DNA from: Candidatus Gallimonas merdigallinarum | Lineage (GTDB): Bacteria; Bacillota; Clostridia; Christensenellales; Borkfalkiaceae | Reading direction: 5' to 3' | DNA: 64,000 nt | Assembly: GCA_904373325.1 (NCBI GenBank) | Contig: CAJFFP010000002.1 | Coordinates: forward strand, 83,840-147,839 | In this document: positions 7,716 through 15,572 of the stretch, piece by piece | How positions within the stretch are numbered: position 1 is the first letter of the stretch | Layout: every line of letters begins with the position of its first letter | The notes under the pieces: model-generated | What the model saw: the letters and a program-made list of their open reading frames with translations, nothing else | What the model was told of the DNA's origin: nothing | The model's database searches: none | Position numbers and translations under genes: made by a program

Positions 7716-10060
7716 TTCTTCTCCTCTCGGGTGACCGCCGCTTCATCGAGCGCGGCTTCATCCAACCCGACCGTCGCGGAGACCGTCTCTTTCTTCATGG
7801 GGTGCTTCTTATTCCAGAGCACGATGAGCGCAACGGCTGCCGCCGCGGCTGCAATGAAGATGAAACACGTCCACCACCACGAACCGATGAGATAGATCGC
7901 CATGGAGACGACGTAGCTTGTTGCCAGCCAGAACAGGAGCGTCCATTTGAACTTGCCCTTGGGAAGTTCCGCCCTTGCCGTCGCGCACGCCGCGAAGCAG
8001 GGAATGGTGAGCATATTGAACGCGATGAAGGAGATAAGCCCCGGGATCCCGATCCCCGTCCCTTGGATCATGGCGGTGACTTCCGAGACGCCGTCCTCCG
8101 TGGCGATGAGCGAACCCACAATGACCGCCGCAAGCGAACCGAACGTTGCAATGACGTTCTCCTTCGCCACAAGTCCCGTGATGGCGGCGACGGCGAACAC
8201 CCACCCGAATTCAACGCCGAGCTGCGAGCCGAAGCCGAGCGGCGTGAAGAGCGGCTGAATGAGCATACCGATCGAACCGAGGATACTCTCGTTCATGCGG
8301 AGATTGTCGCCGTCCTCATTGATGAGGAACTGCCAGCTCCAATTAAAGCTCGAAAGGAACCAGATGACGATGGTCGAGGCGAGGATGATGGTGAACGCCT
8401 TCTTGACATAGTGCTTCGTCTTATCCCACAGGTGCACCATCAGGCTCTGGAAGCGGGGCGCGTGATATGCGGGAAGCTCCATGATGAAGGGAGGCACTTC
8501 GCCGCGCATCGTCGTCGAGCGCATGAGAATGACGGTGACGATCGCCGTGCAGATACCCAACAGGTACATGCACATGGTGATGACGTCCGCGTTCCCCACG
8601 CCGAAGTATGCGACGATCGCGCCCGCGACAGCGGTCAGAATGGGCAGTTTGGCGCCGCACGAGAAGAATGGAATGACGCGTACGGTGGAGGTGCGCTCCT
8701 TGTCGTCGGCAAGCGTACGGGTGTTGATCATCGCGGGCAGCGAGCAGCCGAAGCCCATGACCATGGGCATGAACGCTCTGCCGGAGAGACCGAACTTGCG
8801 GAAGATGCGGTCGAGAATGAACGCGATACGCGCCATGTAACCGGTATCTTCGAGAATGGAGAAGAACAGGAAGAGCGTGAGGATCTGGGGAATAAACCCG
8901 AGCACCGCGAACACGCCGCCCAGAATGCCGTCGATCACAAAGCTGCCGACCCATGCGGGCGCGTTGGCGCAAGCCATTTCCGCAAGCACGTTGATCCATT
9001 CGAGCAGCCAGTTCAAGAGATTCGTCAGTATGACGCCCGGTGAGAATACCGCCCCGTCGTAGAAGCACGCAAGGAGCATAACGCCCGCGTTCTCCGTGTC
9101 CATGCCGAGCTCTTCCAGCGAGGGAAGTCCGCCCGCGATCGCACTGATATAGAGGAAATCCTCCGAGAACGTCAGGTGGAAGATGGCGAAGAGAATAACA
9201 ATGAAGATGGGAATGCCCCAGATGCGGTGCGTGAGCACCTTATCCGCCTTGTCGCTCTTGGTGAGCTTCTCCCCCTTCGCGCCCTTATGCGTATACGCGG
9301 TGGAATAGTTCGCCGAGATATACTTGTAGCGCGCGTCCGCGACGACCGCTTCGAGATCGTTCCCGAACGTGTCGTCTTTGAACGTGGATTTGAATTCGTC
9401 CACCATCTTGACGAGTTCGGGGTGCATCTGCGTTTCGATCTCGTCCATTTCGGAGAGCTTCACCGCGTGGAAGAGCGGCGCTTCGACGTTCTGCGCGCGC
9501 AGCGCGATGTTCACGTCCTGCACGAGGTGCGCGATGGCAGAATCTCTGAGGACGGTGACCCCCTCTCTCGGTTTCTGAGAGATGGAGATGGCTCTGTCCA
9601 TCAGTTCCTTGATGCCCGTGCCTTTGAGCGCCGAGATCTTGACGACGGGAAGCCCGATCTTCTCTTCCAGCAGTTTTGCGTCGATGACGTCGCCCGACTT
9701 TTCCACCGCGTCCATCATGTTGAGCGCGATGATGAGCGGAACGTCGATCTCCATGAGCTGCGTGGTAAGGTAGAGATTGCGTTCGAGGTTGGTCGCGTCC
9801 ACGATGTTGATGACGCACGCGGGCTTTTCTTCGAGAATGAAGTTCCGCGAGATGACCTCTTCGGGCGTGTAGGGCGACAGCGAATAGATGCCGGGCAGAT
9901 CGACGATCTGCACGGGCTCCGCGCCCTTTTTGTACGTGCCGACCTTTTTATCGACGGTGACCCCGGGCCAGTTCCCGACGTACGCCGTAGACCCCGTAAG
10001 GAGATTGAAGAGCGTGGTTTTCCCGCAGTTGGGGTTCCCCGCTAAGGCAAACTGCTTCAT
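7712..10060 (-). CDS. feoB: Ferrous iron transporter FeoB
   Basis: 782 residues, full length. The N-terminal GTPase domain shows G1 GNPNCGKTT (residues 8-16), G3 DLPG near 54 and G4 NMMD near 114. A cytoplasmic helical linker follows to about residue 280. The membrane part has about ten helices with two Gate repeats carrying conserved Cys (FFSCGAKLP and CFAACATA). It imports Fe2+ across the cytoplasmic membrane under GTP control. Start ATG overlaps the feoA stop (ATGA) and the stop overlaps the Cys-rich gene. No break is seen. Confidence 0.96.
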   Translation of the reverse strand: MKQFALAGNPNCGKTTLFNLLTGSTAYVGNWPGVTVDKKVGTYKKGAEPVQIVDLPGIYSLSPYTPEEVISRNFILEEKPACVINIVDATNLERNLYLTTQLMEIDVPLIIALNMMDAVEKSGDVIDAKLLEEKIGLPVVKISALKGTGIKELMDRAISISQKPREGVTVLRDSAIAHLVQDVNIALRAQNVEAPLFHAVKLSEMDEIETQMHPELVKMVDEFKSTFKDDTFGNDLEAVVADARYKYISANYSTAYTHKGAKGEKLTKSDKADKVLTHRIWGIPIFIVILFAIFHLTFSEDFLYISAIAGGLPSLEELGMDTENAGVMLLACFYDGAVFSPGVILTNLLNWLLEWINVLAEMACANAPAWVGSFVIDGILGGVFAVLGFIPQILTLFLFFSILEDTGYMARIAFILDRIFRKFGLSGRAFMPMVMGFGCSLPAMINTRTLADDKERTSTVRVIPFFSCGAKLPILTAVAGAIVAYFGVGNADVITMCMYLLGICTAIVTVILMRSTTMRGEVPPFIMELPAYHAPRFQSLMVHLWDKTKHYVKKAFTIILASTIVIWFLSSFNWSWQFLINEDGDNLRMNESILGSIGMLIQPLFTPLGFGSQLGVEFGWVFAVAAITGLVAKENVIATFGSLAAVIVGSLIATEDGVSEVTAMIQGTGIGIPGLISFIAFNMLTIPCFAACATARAELPKGKFKWTLLFWLATSYVVSMAIYLIGSWWWTCFIFIAAAAAAVALIVLWNKKHPMKKETVSATVGLDEAALDEAAVTREEKK

Positions 10061-10293
10061 TTCTTCTTCACCTCCATGGTCACGCAGGCGGCTTCCGTCT
10101 TGCGGAGCGTCAGCTCATAGCCGCGCAGGGTGATCTCGATCGGATCGCCGAGCGGCGCTTTCTTGCGCATGATGACTTCCGCCCCGGGCGTCACGCCCAT
10201 ATCGAACAGGCGGCGTCTCACGCGCCCCTCCCCCGCGACGGCGACGATGACGCCCTTTTCGCCGGGGACGAACTCCTCCAACAACTTTTGCAT
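10057..10293 (-). CDS. feoA: FeoA-type SH3-like protein, second of two
   Basis: 78 residues with the FeoA beta-barrel pattern, including RRRLFDMGVTPGAEV and the C-terminal GYELTLRKTEA strand. FeoA is a cytoplasmic partner that modulates the FeoB GTPase. AAGGA precedes ATG 10293. Its last 4 bp overlap the feoB start, so it is tightly coupled to the transporter. Confidence 0.92.
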   Translation of the reverse strand: MQKLLEEFVPGEKGVIVAVAGEGRVRRRLFDMGVTPGAEVIMRKKAPLGDPIEITLRGYELTLRKTEAACVTMEVKKK

Positions 10294-10338
10294 AATATCC
10301 TTATGTACCTCCGAGAAAATAGATACCGTTTTTACCCG

Positions 10339-10551
10339 TTACGCGACGTAAATGTGCGCGGCAACGTTCCTGTCGAGGGCGAGCCTGCCCTCCTTCACGC
10401 GACAGACGGTGCTTCCTCCCGCAGAGGACAGCACGGTCACCGTTGCGTCGACCAGAATCCCGAGGTTTGCAAGGTGCTTTTTCGTCTTGTCGTCCGCAAC
10501 GATCTTCACGATCCTGACTTCCCGCCCGATGGGCGCAAGTACCAACGGCAT
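10339..10551 (-). CDS. feoA: FeoA-type SH3-like protein, first of two
   Basis: 70 residues from ATG 10551, which has AAGGAG at the right distance; an upstream TTG at 10557 would sit on the ribosome site. The FeoA signature KKHLANLGILVDATVTVL is clear. Two feoA genes before feoB are common in Clostridia. This one is first in the operon, 45 bp before the second. Confidence 0.88.
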   Translation of the reverse strand: MPLVLAPIGREVRIVKIVADDKTKKHLANLGILVDATVTVLSSAGGSTVCRVKEGRLALDRNVAAHIYVA

Positions 10552-10586
10552 ACGCAATCTCCTTTTACGCCGCCTTCCGCGACGCT

Positions 10587-10602
10587 GTTCGCATATGCGA
10601 AC
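10587..10602. promoter_or_regulatory. Operator-like palindrome GTTCG-N6-CGAAC, copy 1
   Basis: GTTCGCATATGCGAAC, a perfect 16-bp palindrome at about +37 to +52 of the feo transcript. One of three copies near this promoter, probably the site of a metal-responsive repressor. Confidence 0.7.
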
Positions 10603-10620
10603 TTATCTTCTGAAAAAATT

Positions 10621-10636
10621 GTTCGTCTTTGCGAAC
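10621..10636. promoter_or_regulatory. Operator-like palindrome GTTCG-N6-CGAAC, copy 2
   Basis: GTTCGTCTTTGCGAAC; both half-sites are identical to copy 1, only the middle differs. It lies directly after the predicted +1, 34 bp centre to centre from copy 1. Confidence 0.72.
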
Positions 10637-10645
10637 TACGGTCAT

Positions 10646-10674
10646 ATTCTATCACGAAATTTTCATGCTGTCAA
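10646..10674 (-). promoter_or_regulatory. Sigma-A promoter of the feo operon
   Basis: TTGACA (10669-10674), 17-bp spacer, TAGAAT (10646-10651) on the minus strand, flanked by the three palindromes. Confidence 0.8.
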
Positions 10675-10702
10675 CTGTTTGAGCGGCATTTTTTCAAAAA
10701 AA

Positions 10703-10718
10703 GTTCGGGGCGGCGAAC
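10703..10718. promoter_or_regulatory. Operator-like palindrome GTTCG-N6-CGAAC, copy 3
   Basis: GTTCGGGGCGGCGAAC, the same half-sites, about 30 bp upstream of the -35 box. Centre 82 bp from copy 2, so looping is possible. Confidence 0.6.
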
Positions 10719-10731
10719 AACTTTCTTCCGA

Positions 10732-10760
10732 CAAAAAAAAGGGGCGGCAGACGCCGCCCC
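10732..10760 (-). terminator. Terminator of the esterase/ATP-grasp operon
   Basis: An 8-bp stem GGGGCGGC / GCCGCCCC (10741-10760), followed on the minus strand by nine T. Confidence 0.82.
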
Positions 10761-10766
10761 GCGCGC

Positions 10767-11942
10767 TCAGCGCGAAAGATCATTGAAAAACGCGTACACT
10801 TCGGATTCGGTCGCAAAGCAGGCGATATAGCGGTAATCCCCCATCGCGGGCGCGAGTGCCGCGTCCACTTCGCCGTATTCGCGCAGATGCGCGCCGTACT
10901 TTTTCAGAATTTCCTCGTGCGAAAGCGCATAGGCGCGCCCGTTCCGCCGCCCGATGAACGCGCAGAAGGATTTTTCCGCGTTGCCGCTCTGCGACTGTAC
11001 GCCCGCGATCATATCCGCCCAGATCTCGTACACGTCCGCACTGTTGGCGTAGTTCATCATATCGGGAGAACAGCCGCCCGACGGGCGCATATTCACTTCG
11101 AGCGCGACGATCGCGCCCTTCTTCCCGAGATGACAGTCCGCATTCAGGCGGAAAAATTCAAAGTGCACGAAACGGCTCTTCACGCCGAAGGACTTCACCG
11201 CCGCCCTGCCCTTTGCGCGCACCTCGTCGGGCAGTTCTTTCACGATATAGAAGCAGCTTTCCTCGCGCTCGTTGACGACGTCCATCAGCGACCCGGGGGT
11301 CACGTTACCCGTCTCGAAAACGGGCTGTCCCGCGCCGTCGATGATCGCGTCGTAAGAGCAGATCGTCCCGTCGATAAATTCCTCCATGATATAGCCCGTA
11401 TGCCCCTCGGCAAAAAACGCTCTGAGCGCGGCTTCGCTCTCGATGCGGTAGGTCGCGTTCGCCCCAACGCCGTTATCCGGCTTGACGACGGCGCGCCCGA
11501 CCTCCTTCAAAAAGGCAAGGCAGGCGGGAAGATCGTCCGCCATTCGGTAGCGCGCCACGGGAATGCCCGCAGCCTCGTAGCGCGCCTTCATTTTTGATTT
11601 GAACTTGACGGGCGGCATATCTGCGGAGCGGAACCCCGTGGATATGTTGAAGTCGTCGCGCAGCCGCGCGTTCTGTTCCAGCCAATACTCGTTGTTGCTC
11701 TCCAACCAGTCGATCCTGCCGTATCTGAACGTGAAAAAGGCGACGGCGCGGTAGACTTCGTCGTAATTTTCCAGCGAGTTTACTTTATAATACTCTGTGA
11801 GCGCGGCTTTCAGTTCCCCTCTCAGTTCGTCGTAAGGGCAGTCGCCGATGCCGAGCACGTTCATTCCGCGCTTTTTGAGCGCGGCACAGAACCGCCAATA
11901 GCTCTCCGGAAAGTTCGGAGAAAGAAAGATAAAGTTTTTCAT
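10767..11942 (-). CDS. ATP-grasp family carboxylate-amine ligase
   Basis: 391 residues from ATG 11942; the open frame upstream is an out-of-frame shadow of the esterase. The N-terminus (MKNFIFLSPNFPESYW) is a pre-ATP-grasp fold. The ATP-grasp core follows, with the lysine strand AVVKPDNGVGANATY, the EEFIDGTICSYDAI strand and the metal-binding ALEVNMRPSGG. Such enzymes activate a carboxylate with ATP and join it to an amine or thiol; the substrate is unknown. The ribosome site is weak (GGGGG). It lies 56 bp after the esterase in the same transcript and ends in a strong terminator. Confidence 0.83.
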   Translation of the reverse strand: MKNFIFLSPNFPESYWRFCAALKKRGMNVLGIGDCPYDELRGELKAALTEYYKVNSLENYDEVYRAVAFFTFRYGRIDWLESNNEYWLEQNARLRDDFNISTGFRSADMPPVKFKSKMKARYEAAGIPVARYRMADDLPACLAFLKEVGRAVVKPDNGVGANATYRIESEAALRAFFAEGHTGYIMEEFIDGTICSYDAIIDGAGQPVFETGNVTPGSLMDVVNEREESCFYIVKELPDEVRAKGRAAVKSFGVKSRFVHFEFFRLNADCHLGKKGAIVALEVNMRPSGGCSPDMMNYANSADVYEIWADMIAGVQSQSGNAEKSFCAFIGRRNGRAYALSHEEILKKYGAHLREYGEVDAALAPAMGDYRYIACFATESEVYAFFNDLSR

Positions 11943-11998
11943 ATCATACCCCCGCGCGGACGTCCGTCCGCCGCAATTTTCATCTCTGTATCCCGCTC

Positions 11999-12739
11999 TC
12001 AGCGCACATCGAACCCGAGAAAGGAGAACGCTGCGGGAAGGCGTCTGCGCCATGCGGATTCGGTGTGTTTCGCGCCCCTGATCATTTGAAATTCGTATCC
12101 GCCGCCCCAATCTTCGAGCGCGTCTTTCAGCGCGCCGAGCGCGCGCCGCTGGTTGGGAAAGACCGCGCTGAACTCCCCCGTGCCGTAATCGAGATAGATC
12201 TTCGCGTCGGCGGGAAAGCGGCGGACGAGCGCGGCGCTCTTTTCCGCGTCCACCCACACGGCGGGCGACATTGCGACCCCGCGCGAAAACACCTGCGCGT
12301 AGTCGGCGAGGGCGTACATGGTCATCAGTCCGCCCATCGAACTGCCCATAATATAGGTGTGCGCGCGGTCGGAAAGCGTATGGAACCGACCGTCGATCAT
12401 CGGTTTGAACGTTCCCGTCAGCCAATCCATATAGACCTTCCCCTTCCCTTCGGAGGCGAACTTCCCGCCGATGGAAAAGGCAAAGGGAGAATACTCCGTC
12501 AGGCGGTTGCGCATATCGCAGGCGACCGCCGCGACGATGACGGGAACGGAATGCTCATCGAGAAATTCCCCGAGGCGCAGACTTCCGCCGTAGGGAGAAC
12601 GCTCGTCGAAAAACGCCGTCTGCCCGTCGAACAGATACACGACGGGGCAGGGCGCGGACGTCTTGGGCACATAGACGGAGGCGACGCGCGCCTCCTCTCC
12701 CGCAGGGGCGGGAACGGTTACGGTAAACTCTTCAATCAT
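11999..12739 (-). CDS. Alpha/beta-hydrolase, putative esterase (Fes/EstD-like)
   Basis: 246 residues. The nucleophile elbow is GSSMGG (near residue 131), preceded by a VVYLFDGQ strand and followed by a C-terminal AKHTE segment likely to carry the catalytic His. No signal peptide, so cytoplasmic. The family covers enterobactin/acyl esterases and carbohydrate esterases; the substrate is not evident. The -10 box ends 9 nt before the ATG and there is no ribosome-binding sequence, so the mRNA should be almost leaderless. It is first in an operon with the ATP-grasp enzyme. Confidence 0.82.
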   Translation of the reverse strand: MIEEFTVTVPAPAGEEARVASVYVPKTSAPCPVVYLFDGQTAFFDERSPYGGSLRLGEFLDEHSVPVIVAAVACDMRNRLTEYSPFAFSIGGKFASEGKGKVYMDWLTGTFKPMIDGRFHTLSDRAHTYIMGSSMGGLMTMYALADYAQVFSRGVAMSPAVWVDAEKSAALVRRFPADAKIYLDYGTGEFSAVFPNQRRALGALKDALEDWGGGYEFQMIRGAKHTESAWRRRLPAAFSFLGFDVR

Positions 12740-12747
12740 TTGAAATT

Positions 12748-12776
12748 ATTATAATACGCGCGCCGCGAAATGTCAA
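12748..12776 (-). promoter_or_regulatory. Consensus promoter giving a near-leaderless mRNA
   Basis: TTGACA (12771-12776), 17-bp spacer, TATAAT (12748-12753) on the minus strand. Predicted +1 is at about 12741, 2 nt before the esterase ATG. Confidence 0.82.
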
Positions 12777-12826
12777 CGCCGGACCGACAAAAACAAATTT
12801 CATCCGACAAATTCCGTTTCGTTTTC

Positions 12827-12855
12827 TTGACAATTTTCCCGCTTTCCACTATACT
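12827..12855 (+). promoter_or_regulatory. Sigma-A promoter of the GNAT-like gene
   Basis: TTGACA (12827-12832), 17-bp spacer, TATACT (12850-12855). Leader about 28 nt, with GGAGAGAAAGGA before ATG 12890. Confidence 0.82.
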
Positions 12856-12889
12856 GAACAATGAACAAGTATTGGAGAGAAAGGAAAAA

Positions 12890-14002
12890 ATGATTGAAAT
12901 CAAAGAGGTTGCCACGCGCAGGCAGCGCAAGGCATTCGTGGAATTTCCGCTGAAACTCTATAAGGGAAATCCATACTTCGTTCCGCCGCTGTATGCCGAC
13001 GAAATGAAGATCTTCCGCGCCGATTACCACTATTACGACGATTCCGAGGCGGTCTACTACCTCGCCTACCGCGGCGAAAAAATCGTCGGGCGCATCTCGG
13101 GCATTCTGCACTACAAGAGCAACGAAAAATGGAAACAAAAGCGCGTCCGCTTTACGCGGTTTGACTGCATCGACGATCAGGAAGTCGCAAACGCCCTCTT
13201 CGGCGCGGTCGAGGCGTGGGCAAAGGGCAAGGGCATGGAGGAGGTCGTCGGTCCGCTCGGATTTTCCGACCTCGAACGCGAAGGGCTACTCATCGAAGGA
13301 TTTGAGGAGCTTTCCACCTTCGAGGAGCAGTACAACTATCCCTATTATCAGAGGCTCATCGAAAACCTCGGCTACGAGAAGGAAGTGGATTGGATCGAGC
13401 ACAAGCTCTATCCCCCCAAAACGCCCGACACCCGCATCAAAGAACTGCGCGAGAAGGTGCTCAAACGCTACGACCTGCACATGAGCGACGCCAAAAACTC
13501 CCGCGAGTTCATCAAACGGTATCAAGACGATTTCTTCCGCCTGCTCGACGACACTTACGCCGAAATTTACGGCACCGTTCCCTTTACGGAGAAGATGAAA
13601 AAGGAACTCATCAAAAATTTCCGCATCATCATCGACGTGAAGCATATCGCCATGCTGCTCGACAAGGACGAGCACCCCGTCTGTTTCGGACTGTGCTTCC
13701 CCTCCATCGCCATGGCGGTCAAGAAATCGGACGGACACCTGACGCTGCCCACGATCATCCGCATTCTCAAATCGGTGAAAAAGCCGAAAATCATCGATCT
13801 TGCGCTTGTCGGCGTCGTTCCCGCATACCGCGGCGCGAGCCTCGTGATGATCGACGAGATCATGCGGATGCTCACCGAGGGCACGGCGGAATATCTGGAA
13901 ACAAACCTCAACCTCGAAGAAAATTACAGCATTCACAATATGTGGAAGAGTTTCGAGTGCGTCCAGCACAAGCGCAGAAGAGCGTTCGTGAAAAAGATCT
14001 GA
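12890..14002 (+). CDS. GNAT-fold acyltransferase-like protein, about 370 residues
   Basis: 370 residues from ATG 12890, chosen for its ribosome site and promoter. The N-terminus (RKAFVEFPLKLYKGNPYFVPPL) is typical of a clostridial family annotated as GNAT acetyltransferase. The middle has REGLLIEGFEE, and a second GNAT-like half ends in VVPAYRGASL and the LETNLNLEENYSIHNMW stretch. Such proteins probably transfer an acyl group from CoA, but no substrate is known. No membrane segment. It stands alone, facing the GH13 gene with a shared terminator between them. Confidence 0.75.
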   Translation: MIEIKEVATRRQRKAFVEFPLKLYKGNPYFVPPLYADEMKIFRADYHYYDDSEAVYYLAYRGEKIVGRISGILHYKSNEKWKQKRVRFTRFDCIDDQEVANALFGAVEAWAKGKGMEEVVGPLGFSDLEREGLLIEGFEELSTFEEQYNYPYYQRLIENLGYEKEVDWIEHKLYPPKTPDTRIKELREKVLKRYDLHMSDAKNSREFIKRYQDDFFRLLDDTYAEIYGTVPFTEKMKKELIKNFRIIIDVKHIAMLLDKDEHPVCFGLCFPSIAMAVKKSDGHLTLPTIIRILKSVKKPKIIDLALVGVVPAYRGASLVMIDEIMRMLTEGTAEYLETNLNLEENYSIHNMWKSFECVQHKRRRAFVKKI

Positions 14003-14035
14003 CGCTTTCCGTCCGATCATTTATCCGTACAAAAC

Positions 14036-14077
14036 GCCGCGCGGCGTCCGTTTCCGGACGCCGCGCGGCTTGCTTTT
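14036..14077. terminator. Bidirectional terminator between convergent genes
   Basis: A perfect 15-bp stem (14036-14050 / 14055-14069) with a TTTC loop and T-rich flanks on the plus side; four A precede it, giving TTTT on the minus side. Confidence 0.8.
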
Positions 14078-14085
14078 TATCGCGG

Positions 14086-15399
14086 TTAGTTCTTTTTGTA
14101 CACGCACGCCGTGTGCGGCGGCAGATAAATATCGTTGAGGTTGCGCACCTGCCCGTCGAGCAGGTTGACCCCTTCCGCCTCCTCCACGCGCACGGTGCAG
14201 TCGCCGTCGCCGATATTGACGGCGACGATAATCCTCTCCCCGTTCCACTCCCGCACGAAGGAAAAATTCGTGTTCATGCAGGTCGCCTTCGCGTACGAAC
14301 CGTAACTGAGCGCGGGGCAATCCTTCCTGATCTGAGCAAGCCTGCGGATATGCGCGACAAGTTCGGGGTGCGCCGTCTTGTCCACGTCGTCGATGCAGGG
14401 GCGGAGCTTATAGTCGAGGTCGGATTTATCCCCCTCGATGCCAAACTCCGAACCGTAATAAATGCACGGAATACCCGGCATGGTCATGAGCAGCGTATAG
14501 AGGTTGAGAAGATTCGCCTTGTTTTTCAGCGCGGTGCAGGCGCGCTCGACGTCGTGATTGTCCGCAAAGTTCAGAAGATGTTTGCCCTTGAAGAGCGCCC
14601 ACGGCGTATCGGCGAAGAGACGGCTCATCGAATGTTCGATCTCGAAGAGGTTGCCCGAGTTGAACGCCGAGATCATGCTGCGGAAGCCCTCGTAATTGGT
14701 GATGGAGTCCAACCGCTCGGGGCAGACGTTCTGCTGAAAATTGTTGTTGTGAATGACCTCGCCGACGAGGAAGAACTCGCTCTTGCACGCGTTGACCGTG
14801 CGGCGCAGAAGTTCCATGAACCACGGAGGAAGCAGATAGCTTACGTCCAGACGAAGCCCGTCGATGCCGAATTCGCCGATCCAGAAGCGCACCGCGTCCA
14901 TGAGGTAATTCTGCACGTCCTGATTGTCCAGCCGCAGTTTGACGAGTTCGGGATGCCCCTCCCAATTCTCGTAGTCCAGCCCGTCGTTGTAACGGGAATT
15001 GCCCCAGAAGTTGATGTTGAACCAGAAACGGTAGTCCGTCCCCTCCCGCTTTTCAAGCACTTCGCGGAAGGGCGGGAACGCCCGCCCGACATGATTGAAC
15101 ACGCCGTCCAGAACGACGCGGATCCCCGCCTCGTGAAACTTTCCGACGAGCGCTTTGAACTCCTCGTTCGTGCCGAGACGGCGGTCGATTCTATAAAAAT
15201 CCACCGTGTCGTAACCGTGCCGCTCGCTCTCGAAGAGCGGATTGAACAGCACCGCCCCCACGCCGAGATCTTTCAGGCGCGGGATCTCTGCCTCGATTTT
15301 TGCAAGGCGGTGGCGGGTCTCGCCGAAGTCGTTTTCGCGCTCCGCGCCGCAGAATCCGAGCGGATAAATCTGATAAAATACGCTTTCGTCAAACCACAT
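14086..15399 (-). CDS. GH13 alpha-amylase-family enzyme, cyclomaltodextrinase/neopullulanase-like
   Basis: 437 residues with a complete (beta/alpha)8 barrel. Conserved regions are DGVFNHVGRAF, GLRLDVSY (nucleophile Asp), FFLVGEVIH (acid/base Glu) and FADNHDVER (third acid). No signal peptide, so it acts on imported malto-oligosaccharides in the cytoplasm. The N-terminal starch-binding domain of classical neopullulanases is lacking and the C-terminal beta domain is short. GGAGATG precedes ATG 15399; promoter at 15431-15459. Confidence 0.88.
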   Translation of the reverse strand: MWFDESVFYQIYPLGFCGAERENDFGETRHRLAKIEAEIPRLKDLGVGAVLFNPLFESERHGYDTVDFYRIDRRLGTNEEFKALVGKFHEAGIRVVLDGVFNHVGRAFPPFREVLEKREGTDYRFWFNINFWGNSRYNDGLDYENWEGHPELVKLRLDNQDVQNYLMDAVRFWIGEFGIDGLRLDVSYLLPPWFMELLRRTVNACKSEFFLVGEVIHNNNFQQNVCPERLDSITNYEGFRSMISAFNSGNLFEIEHSMSRLFADTPWALFKGKHLLNFADNHDVERACTALKNKANLLNLYTLLMTMPGIPCIYYGSEFGIEGDKSDLDYKLRPCIDDVDKTAHPELVAHIRRLAQIRKDCPALSYGSYAKATCMNTNFSFVREWNGERIIVAVNIGDGDCTVRVEEAEGVNLLDGQVRNLNDIYLPPHTACVYKKN

Positions 15400-15430
15400 C
15401 TTGTGTCATCTCCTTTTAACAAGCCAACCC

Positions 15431-15459
15431 ATTGTACCACATGAAAACGGCTTTTGCAA
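15431..15459 (-). promoter_or_regulatory. Sigma-A promoter of the GH13 gene
   Basis: TTGCAA (15454-15459), 17-bp spacer, TACAAT (15431-15436) on the minus strand. Confidence 0.68.
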
Positions 15460-15509
15460 GGGGTATTTTTAAATTTTTCCGTGCGGACGGCGGGGCGGCG
15501 TGTTTTCTC

Positions 15510-15538
15510 TTGCCTTTTTTCCGCCGCCGCGCTATACT
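15510..15538 (+). promoter_or_regulatory. Sigma-A promoter of the aminopeptidase gene
   Basis: TTGCCT (15510-15515), 17-bp spacer, TATACT (15533-15538). Confidence 0.68.
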
Positions 15539-15572
15539 GTATACTGTAAATAAAAACAGCACGGGGACTTCC

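Noticed and set aside
10587-10636. LexA (SOS) boxes at the feo promoter
   Set aside because: The half-sites are in reverse order (GTTCG...CGAAC instead of CGAAC...GTTCG) and the spacer is 6, not 4; iron regulation fits better.
11943-12425. An open frame extending the ATP-grasp gene upstream by 160 codons
   Set aside because: It overlaps the esterase in another frame, has low-complexity Arg-rich content and no family similarity; the ATP-grasp fold begins at ATG 11942.
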